Shown: piece by piece, positions 12,101-23,321 of the stretch
Position numbering within the stretch: position 1 is the stretch's first letter
Layout: every line of letters begins with the position of its first letter
The notes under the pieces: generated by a model
Seen by the model: the letters and a program-made list of their open reading frames with translations, nothing else
Database searches by the model: none
What the model was told of the DNA's origin: nothing
Made by a program: the position numbers and the translations under genes
Assembly: GCA_032718565.1 (NCBI GenBank)
Contig: JAVGVS010000045.1
Location: forward strand, 1-64,000
DNA length: 64,000 nt
Direction: 5' to 3'
Source: Distichodus sexfasciatus
Taxonomy: Eukaryota > Chordata > Actinopteri > Characiformes > Distichodontidae

Positions 12101-12694
12101 TTTTCTATGTAAACAGTGAGATGAAGACTTCAGAGCCTCTGTTTCCCACCATCCCCCCACCGTCCGACTTTTTCACCGAATGACATCATTACTACAGCAG
12201 AGGCACAGGGGATTCACTATAAATTACCTAAACAAGCTAGCAGCATGAGATCTGCTGTCACACACACACACACACACACATAATGAGAGGTGTTAGCCTT
12301 GCTGAGACAGTCAGAGCCCTGCTGTGCTGATTTCGATTACAACTGTAGTACGGGTTCTAAAGTGTGTGTGCATGTGTGGATTATTTTGCAGCACACCTGC
12401 TTCACCCTTTCATTGGCAATGAATGAATGTGTGTGGATTTCACTTGTGTGTCCTCACCTGCTCCATGCTTCAGCGATCCTCCTCCCGTCTCCTGACCCTG
12501 TACATGGCTCGGTCTTCCCGGCGTTCCGGCTTCCCTGCAGCAAAAATCCACAGCAGCGTTCCTAATAATCCCAAAACAGGCAGAAAAATCCACAATCCTC
12601 CTCACACGGATAGGATGCGAGATGGACATCAAGCTGTGCACTTTCAACAACGCATTGTATCCTCTTCTCCTCTTCGGCTCAGTTGAGTCAGCCC

Positions 12695-13130
12695 CTTCTT
12701 CTTCTTCCTCTTCAGCTCAATTCACGCTCCATCCATCTATCCATCGCTCCTGGAATCCTCACTAGTAGCCGTTAAGTGTGTGTGTGTGCGATAAGATCTT
12801 TCTCTTTTTCCTTTATTCACATTCACACTCTCTCTCTCTCTCTTGTTCATGCTCTCTTCTGCTCCACACTTGCTTGTTTGCCTTCCCTCACGCTCTCCCT
12901 TTCTCCCCCTCCCTTTTTTCTCTCTCTTTTCTACTTCCCTCCTCCTCTCGCCCCAACCCCCTTCTGCCTGTATGGCTTTTGAGAGGGAAGAGGAGGAGTG
13001 GACAGGAAGAAGGGGGTTGGTCCAGGAGGTGTCATGTGACCCAAAGCCCCCTGACAGCTGCCTGCTCTCATGCATCTCCCCCACTCTTCCCACCCAACCC
13101 CAAAACACCCCCCGTTACCATTGACAACCT
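12695..13130. repeat. Low-complexity pyrimidine-rich tract
   Basis: CT-rich sequence spans about 435 bases and contains (TG)n and (CT)n runs. It produces long overlapping open frames on several phases of both strands; these reflect composition, since none shows domain-like sequence or splice context. Confidence 0.7.
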
Positions 13131-13369
13131 GCGAGGGCGCAAGGAATGCTATGCTACAGGGCAAGGCCAATGGCTGGTGGCCGAGAATGGAGCATGTAGG
13201 GACATGTAGTTCTAGGGATGTGAGGGGAAGAAAACAGCTCAGTGAAAGAGCGTGTGTGTGTGTTGTTGTGGGGTTGGGAGTGTGTGGGATGTGTGTGTAC
13301 ATGCATTTAGTGGGTTGTGAGGTCCCTAAAAGATATAGGACACAGGAAAAACTATGATTTGTGCATTTG

Positions 13370-13590
13370 TGGGGACATTTTATGGTTTGTGAGGATCGGT
13401 GCCCATAAGGGAAAATAATTTTATAGGAGATGTCCATGTTTGATTTTAAAAACTAAAAGAGGTAAAAGATTTGCTTTTGGTTTCTGAGGTTAAGGTTGGG
13501 GTTAAGTGTAATAAGATTAGGATTATGTTCTTTACATCTAGTCATTATGGAAGTCAATGGAAGGTCCTCACAAAGATAGTAATACAAGTA
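13370..13590 (+). repeat. Second direct copy of the 'ggacctcacaaagatag' repeat
   Basis: It shares gtggggacatttta, aaactaaaagaggtaaaaga, ggttaaggttggg and ggtcctcacaaagatagtaa with the copy at 600-835, including the final 'atgga agtcaatgga' segment. Confidence 0.8.
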
Positions 13591-13591
13591 G

Positions 13592-13955
13592 AGGTTGACC
13601 GATATTGGGGTTTTTTGCAGGCGATGTCCGATAGCGATTACCCCATGTTAACAGGGCCGTTAATTGATATTTGGAACTGATATGCCAAAAAAACCCAAAA
13701 CCTGTCAAAGTTTTTAATTTTACAAACACCAAGCTCTCCTCTCTCCTTTCCTCCTTATCTGAGCTTCAAGCTGTATAGCCAATCAGAGACTGTTGTCGGC
13801 GGGACATTAAATGAAGCAGAGAGTCGAGAGCAAATGCCACGGAGAGAAGAGATGCCTCAGTGGAGCCTCAGTAGCGCACCCTGTAATTTATTAATATCGA
13901 AAATTAAACACTGATACCGATAATCAGCAAAATGCCTAATATCAGAATACATGTA
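13592..13955. repeat. 'gaggttgaccgatattgg' element, partial
   Basis: The left edge gtagaggttgaccgatattg and the body (aaaatctgtcaaa-like, aatcagagactgttgtcggc, gggacattaaatgaagcaga) match better preserved copies at 42740-43145, 43925-44380 and 59325-59605. Confidence 0.7.
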
Positions 13956-14124
13956 TGTGTGTGTGTGTGTGTGTGCGTGTGTATGTTCATGCATGTGTTG
14001 TATTTGGTCGTTTGTGATGACCTGACCTAAAAGAAGAGATTTGAATGATTTTTGTGGCTTTGTGAGAATATTTTGATAAGTAAGAAGTAAAAATGGTTTT
14101 TTTTTTGAGTGAGTAAAGTGGGCA

Positions 14125-14310
14125 ATAATTTATCATTATCAACAGCACACGCTGCACCACAACCAAATGTGACCTCTGCATTTGACCCATCTGTGAAGGA
14201 GCAGTGGGCAGCGTATTTGGTTGGGGAGGTTACCCTGCTCATGAGTACCTTAGTGGTACCGGATTCGAACCGGAGAGCTTCTGATCACAGGACTAAATTT
14301 TACGCTACTG
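14125..14310 (-). repeat. tRNA-like SINE, family A, minus orientation
   Basis: It contains the diagnostic gtgacctctgcatttgaccc, aggagcagtgggcagc and ctcatgagtacct motifs in inverse order, ending at the tRNA-like head (gaaccgg...ttacgctac). Confidence 0.75.
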
Positions 14311-15309
14311 TGTAGGATGTATTTCAGGGGTGGTGAGGACCTGAATGTCCCTTAAAAAGTAGGAAAAACTATTTGTCTGCTTAATAATATTCTTTTTCTA
14401 TATGTTTTATAGATATGTTTCAGGTTTCACGTGAAAAGCTGAAAGGGCTAAAATATTAGGTTTAGATCTAGTCAGTGAAAGTACCCCCCAAAGATAGCAA
14501 GATGTATGTTTTTGTGTATGTATGTGATTCAGTCTTAACTGGGCCTCTTAAAGGAATGTGAATTTTCCACACAGCCACCAATGAGATAAGTCCAACAATC
14601 TTTGTATTGTGTGTGCGTATCCAACACACACACACACGGACACAAACACACACACATACACGCACACACACACAATTTGAAGACTGTTGTGCCTGATAAT
14701 CCAGAAATCCCTGTAACTGGATATATATTGTAGATACAGCCAGATTACATTGTGATAATAATCTTCCTTGAACTGTTAGAGCTCTTCCACACGAATAGTC
14801 AAAAATACCGTATATAGTCAGAGCAAAAAGCCTGGGCATGCTTGTTGAGTCAGGAAAAGGGATCCACCGTGGCTTGCCTCCATCCTGCTTGGAGGGAAAT
14901 CGCCCCACCTCGATTCGCTCTGCCTCAACAGGAACTGGGCCAACATGAGGGGTTTGGAACCGACACGTTTCCCTCACTTCACCTCGAATGACCCCTGTCC
15001 AGAAAGCAACTCAGCAAACACAGAGGCGCAGAACTCTCACTGGTGAGCTGATAGTAAACCTGCTGAACTTGAATCCAAACGTTTTACACAACAACATTCT
15101 GCCCCAACATGCTCATTTCACATTTTCTACAGGTCAATATTAGGGGGGTGAAGTATGACTCTTGTTATCAACTCTATTGAGATTCCGAGGTTTTGTCTGA
15201 TAAAAATGGTTTTTCAGAGTTGAAGCAATGACTGAAAATGTCCTCAAGATGGCAGGAGTCTGCCTTTTCTTGCAGGAACGTTTGAGCAAGTTCACATGAA
15301 CCACTATGA

Positions 15310-16800
15310 GGTGTATGAGGGGCCGTTAGGGACTTAATTCAGAATTACCACGCATACACATATGTGAAACCAAAACCATTCACATACTATACTGAAAACT
15401 GCACACACTTACAAATGAAAGCATTTACATACACTACTGAAACACTCTCACATAAACAACTGAAAATGTATACCTTCACACACACTACTGAAAAGCTCTC
15501 TCACGCACTACTGAAATCCTCTCACACACACAAGTGAAAACCTCTGTCACACACACACACACACGTGAAAACCTCTCATACACAGTACTGAAAACCTCTC
15601 ACACACACGTGAAATCCTCTCACACACACTACTGAAAACCTCTCACACACACAAGTGAAAACCTCTGTCACACACACACGCAAGTGAAAACCTCTCACAC
15701 ACACTACTGAAATCCTCTCACACACACAAGTGAAAACCTCTGTAACACACACACTACTGAAAACCTCTCACACACACAAGTGAAAAGCTGTCACACACAC
15801 ACACACACACAAGTGAAAACCTCTCACACACACTACTGAAATCCTCTCACACACACACTACTGAAATCCTCTCACACACACAAGTGAAAACCTCTCACAC
15901 ACACTACTGAAAACCTCTCACACACACTACTGAAATCCTCTCACACACACAAGTGAAAACCTCTCACACACACAAGTGAAAACCTGTCACACACACTACT
16001 GAAATCCTCTCACACACACACTACTGAAATCCTCTCACACACACAAGTGAAAACCTCTCACACACACTACTGAAAACCTCTCACACACACTACTGAAATC
16101 CTCTCACACACACAAGTGAAAACCTCTCACACACACAAGTGAAAACCTCTCACACACACTACTGAAAACCTCTCACACACACAAGTGAAAACCTCTCACA
16201 CACACAACTGAAAACCTCTCACACACACAAGTGAAAACCTCTCACACACACTACTGAAAACCTCTCACACACACAAGTGAAATCCTCTCACACACACACA
16301 CACAAGTGAAAACCTCTCACACACACTACTGAAAACCTCTCACACACACAAGTGAAAACCTCTCACACACACAAGTGAAAACCTCTCACACACACTACTG
16401 AAATCCTCTCACACACACTACTGAAAACCTCTCACACACACAAGTGAAAAGCTCTCACACACACTAGTAAAAGGTGCTTACATACACAATCTAAAATGTC
16501 ATTTTTACTAGTGTGTGTGAGAGCTTTTTAACAGTGTATGTGAGAGCGTTTCAGTAGTGTGTGTGAGAGCCTTTTAACAGTGTATGTGAGAGCGTTTCAG
16601 TAGTGTGTGTGTGAGCTTTTCACTTGTGTGTGTGAGAGTTTGGCTTCTCAGGTATTGATGGCCTAGCGGCAGAACATATGTATGAGGGACCGTTAGGGAC
16701 TTAATTCAGAATTACCATGCACACACATATGTGAAACCACGCATACACATGTGTATGCATGGTAATTCTAAAATTAAGTCCCTAATGGCCCCTCATAGTT
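15310..16800. mobile_element. Inverted-repeat element carrying an expanded 23 bp minisatellite
   Basis: A terminal module (gaggggccgttagggactta, ttcagaattacc, cacatatgtgaaacc) lies at about 15315-15375. It recurs directly at about 16675-16735 and inverted at about 16738-16795. Between lie roughly 43 units of a 23 bp repeat in two interspersed versions, ctctcacacacactactgaa and ctctcacacacacaagtgaa (15470-16470). A ~30 base spacer follows, then a short array of the reverse complement (16500-16640). This looks like a non-autonomous DNA element whose subterminal repeats expanded on one arm. No coding sequence is present. Confidence 0.6.
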
Positions 16801-16819
16801 TGTAGACTTAAATCAGACC

Positions 16820-17190
16820 CTTCAGGATTTTCCGATGTTGCGACTGCAACTATAAACGCAAATTCAGCCAATCACCACAAATTCATTACTACTGTGCAAT
16901 TTTGACCAATTACCACAACTTGTAGGCAATTTTTGATCATTGTCATTTCCGTAAAACGTTGAACTCACTTCCTTGTTACATTTAGAAGACGCAGGAAACG
17001 TGTGATAAAAATGCCTCAGATTTACCTTCAAAAATAACTAAATGATTAATGATTAATAAAAATAATAGTGGTTTTGTTTCCTTCATATTAATTAATTGTA
17101 AAATAAATAAAGAATCAATATAAAGGGGGACAAAATCGCAACTTTGACTTGCTCCCGCGAATTCCTGCCGCAAAATCAGGAGTTTTCAAC
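16820..17190 (-). repeat. Dispersed repeat, 'attggtcaaaattgcac' family, inverted copy 2
   Basis: The reverse complement contains attattaatc-rich sequence, tcaacgttttacgg and gtaattggtcaaaattgcac, matching 4850-5165. Confidence 0.7.
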
Positions 17191-17524
17191 AAAAGTTCCT
17201 TGAGGGACTGTTAAATCAAAACCTGCCCTTCCACTGAGTTACACAACTTTACAAAGAAAGTCTGTCAAAGAAAGTTTGTTGTGCAAACAGCAAGAATTCG
17301 TGCCTGAAAGCCTTTATGTAACAAAGCATGCAGTATTTCTGGTAGCAAGAGGACGTTTGTTCCACCATGGGGTTTTACTGATTTCTGTGGCTTTGTGAGG
17401 ATATTTTGGCATTTGCAACCTACTCCTCATAAGAAGAAATGCTTTTATATTAAAGCTCATTCTTGATGAGTTCAGTCTTGAGCAAGTCATTTACATTTTC
17501 ACAGTAAAGAATTGAAGACAATGT

Positions 17525-17800
17525 TAAAATATAACTGCAAGCAGTGATTACGGGGGCCATGCAGTTTGCAGCTTTATCAGTTTTTGATAGATGAATCGAA
17601 GTGGACAGACGTTGAAATATGACACGTTTCATTCACTTATTAGGCAAAATGCAAAATAGCTTATTATAGCGCCACCAACTGGCATAGTGGTGCAATTCTT
17701 TTTGCCTGAGTAGTGGGAGGGGTACCAGACCTACCTGCCAAATTTCTAAGCTGTAGCCCACCCAGAGCCGGATTTCTATGACACTCAGTGTGTGGCATTG
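17525..17800 (+). repeat. Dispersed fish repeat ('tatagcgccaccaactggc')
   Basis: The motifs ataactgcaagcagtgatta, tatagcgccaccaactggca and ttctaagctgtagccca are characteristic of a widespread fish repeat. The following 17800-19000 is AT-rich with no supportable gene. Confidence 0.55.
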
Positions 17801-19006
17801 CAGTCCAATTAAGAATGTGCTCGATAATAATTAAAGAAGAGTGTCTTGGGATTCAAATGATACCAGGTGCATGCAGATTGGGCAAAAATCCAGGGACTAG
17901 TTCGAAAAAAGGTGAGTTTTCATTTTAAAGCTGTAGGTCTTACCGTTTTTTCTCCACAACGTGTTTTAAGGCAGAAAAAAAAATCGGCACAATAACAATA
18001 GGGTACCACGCAGTGTTCCACTACATGGCCCCCTAAAAATGTGAGCTATATATGAATGACGTCTGTTAAATATATATAGCAGCCAATGACCAAGCCTGTT
18101 ACGGGAGTGATCATACTTCATTCTGAGAAACTGTGAGTGGGCTGAGTAACTGGAATCTTTTCATTAAGATGTCGTTTGATGTATTAACAAAGGAACAGTG
18201 CACTCTTTAGGAACACAAAATAAATCAGACGGCATTCCTCAACAGATTGTCCTTTTGGAAAGTTGACTTACAGAAACTGTTGACCTTTGCTGCACTTTGT
18301 TCTTTTTTACTGGTTGTAACAAAAGTAGGTAAACATATAGAGAATATATATACTAAAGAGCTAGAAGGTGTGAATGTAATTGCTCTGGATAAGTGTTTAA
18401 ATACTTTATTTCAATATCTGTCTCTAGATTCTACTATAACTGCAAGTATCCAAAATGAATACAGCTTTAATTTTTATAACTGGCATTGCATGAAATACAA
18501 CAAAGTCGCAAAAGAATATCAAACCTGTTTGCAATTTCCCTGCTAACTTGTAGCTTAAGTTTTATTTATTTACACAACTGAAAATTATGTTCTACTATGT
18601 CTCATTTCAAACTAAGCAGTGATTATATTTTTGATCTCAAAATGATTATATGATGATTTTTGTGAACATATTTTGATTATTTGTACTTTATCAGTCTGCC
18701 TTTCTCAAAATGATATTATGGATGCTGTAATAAAATTTAAGTTTATTTCAACTTCAAAACTGCCTCACTTGTTCACGTCATTACATGATGTAAAACTTTA
18801 TATGCCAGTCTGTGATCAAATAAGTTGTTGTGTTGTGCGTGTATAACTATGTATGTGACAAATAAAGAATCTTGGTAGAAGACAAGGGACTAAAGCAAAT
18901 TGTCAACTGTTATGGTTCAGGTGGATGAAGGGATAAACTAAGAAACTAAATAAACCAAGGAAGTGCGACTGTTACTAAATGGTAACAAATTAAATAGTCA
19001 AACTCA

Positions 19007-19240
19007 AGGTAAACTTTATTGTCATCTCTACTATACAGTACACATGTACATAGAGAGATGAGACAATGTGGCTCCAGTTTCTACTGCAAGAAAACAAATA
19101 AGGTACAAGAGTAAGCAAATAATACAAATAATGCACATAGAGTAAACTGAAATATATACACAGACTGTAAAAATAAAAAAACTAAAGGTTGAAAGAGAGA
19201 CTATGCAATATAGTTACATAAATAAATAATTGAGTAGTCT
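19007..19240 (+). repeat. Dispersed repeat, 'ctttattgtcatctctacta' family
   Basis: The block ctttattgtcatctctacta, gagatgagacaatgtggctc and cagtttctactgcaag recurs in decayed form at about 32985-33520 and 50407-50780. Confidence 0.7.
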
Positions 19241-20937
19241 ATTTAGTCTTTAATGCTGACAAAGTGTTAAAACTCAGTTCATTTTATTTGAAAGCAGAAA
19301 TTTCAGTACTTTTTGTGTGGTGCAATTTGGGAAACTTGTTTAGTACTGAGAGTGTCTTTTGACATACATACATTACAAATGAGTCACCTGTATTTAGTAA
19401 CAGGTCAGGTGGTTACACAAACAGTTTGCAAATCCTTCTGGGGTTCCGGTTTGTGGAGACTTTCATTTATTTTGTGTTTTAATTAATTAAGATCTGATGG
19501 ATTGGGACATTTTAAAATAACCTTAAAAAGCCCTTACTGCTTACATACTACGCAGTTTATTTATAAGACATTTACTTAAATCCAGACTCACATTGTACAC
19601 AAATTTTAGGAGTGATTTCTAGTGAGACTAATTTTCTGCTTAATTTGAACGTGAGAAAAATAGATTATGGTAATGGTGCAATATGAACCATACATTTTTA
19701 TCAGTGGGACGAATCAGTCCTACCTTTTAATAAAAATTGCACAGTGTGGACCCAGATTAACATAATTTTGCACTCTATGCCCTTCTTCAGGTAGACAGCT
19801 AATGTCATAGGAGATGAGATAGATGTGATGTACTCAAAAGTTCAAGTTTAATTTTTTTTTTTGGCAAGTCCACCACCTAGGGCTAAGCGATACGACCTTG
19901 TATCAACATCACAATTTATTTTACCCTGGTTATGATTAATAAACGATTTCAGTTTTTATGCTTGAACCTTTGTTCCAACTCTAAAAGATGTGTCCTATAG
20001 CGGTGTGGGACGATTGCATACAAGTTTTTGATACGTGCACTCATTCGCGAGTTCTGACCATTTTGTTGCTCATTTTTCACCCATGGACTAACATGGAGCT
20101 CAAATTTAGACGCTTTACTGTGTGGCCGCTGTTCTTCACAAAGCCACCACATTGTGTGTGTGTGTGTGTGCCTGTGTGTCTGTGTGTTATTCCTATCCAA
20201 AGTTATTGAAGGGTTCACACTGAGCTCTCATAACGTTAAATCAGAAATCATTTTTGAGGTTTGAGTTTCAGTTTACTGATGTCACTACAGTCAAAAAACC
20301 TGTTTGGCATGTCCCTATCGACACCAGATCCTTGTATGCAGGTGTTATTTTACAGACACAATTGTTTTCACGGAAAATGACTTAGCAGTTTAGAAAATGT
20401 TTGATCATCACACTGACTCATCTGGTTTGTCCAGAAAACATACACACATGCATACACACTCAAATACACACACACACACACACACACAGTGTCAAAATAA
20501 TGCATTCCAGAGTTATCTAACATTAGATTACCTCCAACCTAAAAATTCTCATTTTAGTCTTTTACACTCTAAGACATGCCTCTTTTATCCAACAGTGTCA
20601 AGTAAAAGGTCGTTCAAGACATGGTGCGCAAACAGGAACTACAGGATTTAACCCTGTATGGAAATTTTAGCGTCAAGAAATGTGACTCAAACCACAGAAC
20701 ATATTTGTACCAGAACATCCTAGTCCCATATGACCAGAAACCAGTTTTGTAGCTATAAAAGACATTCATATGACATTATTACTTAGTCAGAAAATACATC
20801 AGGTTTCATCCAACAATCCAATAGTAGGAAATAAAAATAACTTCAAGCAACACAAGAAGACTGCAAACTATTATCTCGATTCATGACAAGCACTACATGA
20901 AATTTAGAACTTCATTTTTATTCATTTCGATGCGGTG

Positions 20938-21045
20938 CGTTGGCACCTGCCCATAGTAACACCTGTTTAGGCTCCGGTCCCCCTGCGACCCCAGTTGGGA
21001 TTACGTGGTTCAGATAATGAATGAAAGAATAAATGAATGAATCTT
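20938..21045 (+). repeat. 3' tail of SINE family B
   Basis: gttggcacctgccc, ctccggtccccctgcgac and cagataatgaatgaa match the 3' end of the full copy at 24086-24415. The rest of 21046-22300 shows no repeat or gene. Confidence 0.65.
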
Positions 21046-22489
21046 CAGAAATTTACTAAATATTTGATATGATTTTTTTTAAAACCAAAAATATAGTTTC
21101 TTTAATTGAATGTCAGCTACTTTGTTACTCTGGTAATCTTTGGAAAAAGTATATTTAGTAATACCTTGGGTTTTGTCTTTTTTAAAGTTACGTCACAAAT
21201 TCTAAAAAAAAAAAAAGAGGAAAAAAAATGTTTAAAAATCACTCTGGGTTATGTTTTTCTGACTTACGCCATTTAACCTTACAAGACCGGTCATAAATTA
21301 TTAATTACTTTTTTAATAACTTGGAATTCCTTTAACCTACAGAAACCACACACGTCAGAATTCAAAGAAGAATTTAAACTTAGCGGATAATATATTGATT
21401 TCTCTGTATGTGAAATTATTTGTGAGTAATTCCGTGCACAAAAAGTAAAAGCGTAAAAAGGCACAATTGACTTTTTCGGAAGAAATACACTCACTTAAGT
21501 CCAAAATTCACTAAAGCGTTCCAGTTCAGTCAAATCTTCCCCATTATTACATACGAAACTCAGATTTTATCAGATAAATAACAGAAACAACCAGCATTCT
21601 ACTCACAATACAGCCATTTACTTGATATTTTCAGTGTTCCTCCAGAAGTGCGCGTCCACCGCGTTACAAATCAGCACATAAAAGTGTGAATAACCAATAA
21701 CAAGCCTAATATATCATTACATGAAATGCTTAGTACATAAAATACTGCACGTAAAATACTGTATGCAACTTGTATTTGCAATGATTTGTATACAGTACAG
21801 TATTAAAGAGAATGGCTTTTTTTCAATAGAAAGGTAAGGATTTTTCCAGTAAGTTTGAAAAAATGTTTCATCAAGACTTGTTATATTTCTATGTGAAAGC
21901 GCTATTAAAGACATTTCGGTTTGATTTATTCGAGTTAAGTCGTTTTTCGTGTTCTGGAACCAATTAATGTCGCAAAGCGAAATGTTACTGAATATATATC
22001 GTTAAAAAGTCTACAAGTCCTAAGTAAAGCACGAGTAGAGTTTAATACCTGCAGAATATTTGTTTAACTCCTCCGAATGTCAAATTGTTTAACTCCTCCA
22101 AATGTCGAAATGTCAAATAATGACTTAATTCATTATATTCACATCAACTGACCGTGTAAAACATTGATATACATTCATATTTTGACCAAAAACATCTTTA
22201 TTTTGTTCAACTACCTCAGAAAAAGACTTGATGCATTTAGAACTTCTGCATGACCATTACAAATCCATTTTGTCTTGAAATCCTAATTAACTACTCTTAA
22301 AACTCAACTTTGTACCTAAAGAGAGAGGGGAGGAAAGCAAATAGGAGGAGGAGGAAGAAGAAGAAGAAGTGGGAACAAGCTGGGCGTTGGGAGTGTCTCA
22401 CCTGTTGTCTGAAATGAGAGGTGTGGAAAAGTTAGTGAAGTGGAAATATATTGTAGTGTGAGGCAAAAGAACGACGTGCAGTTGTGAGG

Positions 22490-23267
22490 ATGGCGATGTT
22501 CAGGACGTTAAGCCTGGTTTTTCTGCTCAGCTTTCTGGCCAAAGGTAAGTTCATAAACATCATTTTCATGTGGTCATGTCCATTTAAATTCACTCCAATC
22601 TGCTGTGAAAATGCAAACTTAGAATCGTAAACAGGGAGAGGAAGATGTATGTAAAACCAGATTAAACTCTGTATAAAAAAATGTCTTAAGACAAAATAGG
22701 TTACATTTCTCAGTGTATTTTGATATTTTCAGTGTTTATTAGTGTTCCTTTCACTTTCAAAAAATAATTACAAATGTTAAGTGTAAATTGACAGAACATT
22801 GTGCAGTTTTGCCATGTTACACATGATACAGTACATGATATAGTTATGAAAATCTCTTGGCAGGAACAAAAATAAACTAAAAATGAGAAAACGTATTTCT
22901 AATCAGTAGCATTAGGAAGAAAATTGAACACAGAACAACTAAAAAATATATATACATATTGAACTCTTTTTATGTTTCCATTTCTTGCACACTATGATTA
23001 TATTTAATTGATGTATTTCTATTTTTGGAACATTTTATTTTTAGACTAGTTTATAATTTAATTATTTGTTCTTTTATTTTGCACTTTAGTAAAGCATTTT
23101 GAATGACCTGCTGGTATGATAATTTGCTTTATAAATAAATGTGACTTGCTTTTGCCATGAATATTTAAGCAAATTTAGGACACAATACTATAAATTCAAA
23201 ATACAGTATAGATTTCTAGCTTTTCATTCAGATATTACTATAGCAATGGTTCAGAGTTTTGTCTCAA

Positions 23268-23321
<54 letters not shown>

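Noticed and set aside
12737..13437. Several overlapping open frames of 68-168 codons on both strands
   Set aside because: They overlap in different phases over pyrimidine-rich low-complexity DNA and share no coding features.
14468..14977. 169-codon minus-strand frame
   Set aside because: It crosses a CA microsatellite and shows no domain. It may be part of an old repeat but there is no family match I can support.
15470..16470. CRISPR-like array
   Set aside because: The 23 bp units are directly joined with no unique spacers, and the genome is a vertebrate; it is a minisatellite.
18247..18546. 99-codon plus-strand open frame in AT-rich DNA
   Set aside because: It begins at a TTG rather than ATG, has no splice context, no recognisable domain and AT-driven composition. 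I see no evidence that it is a gene.
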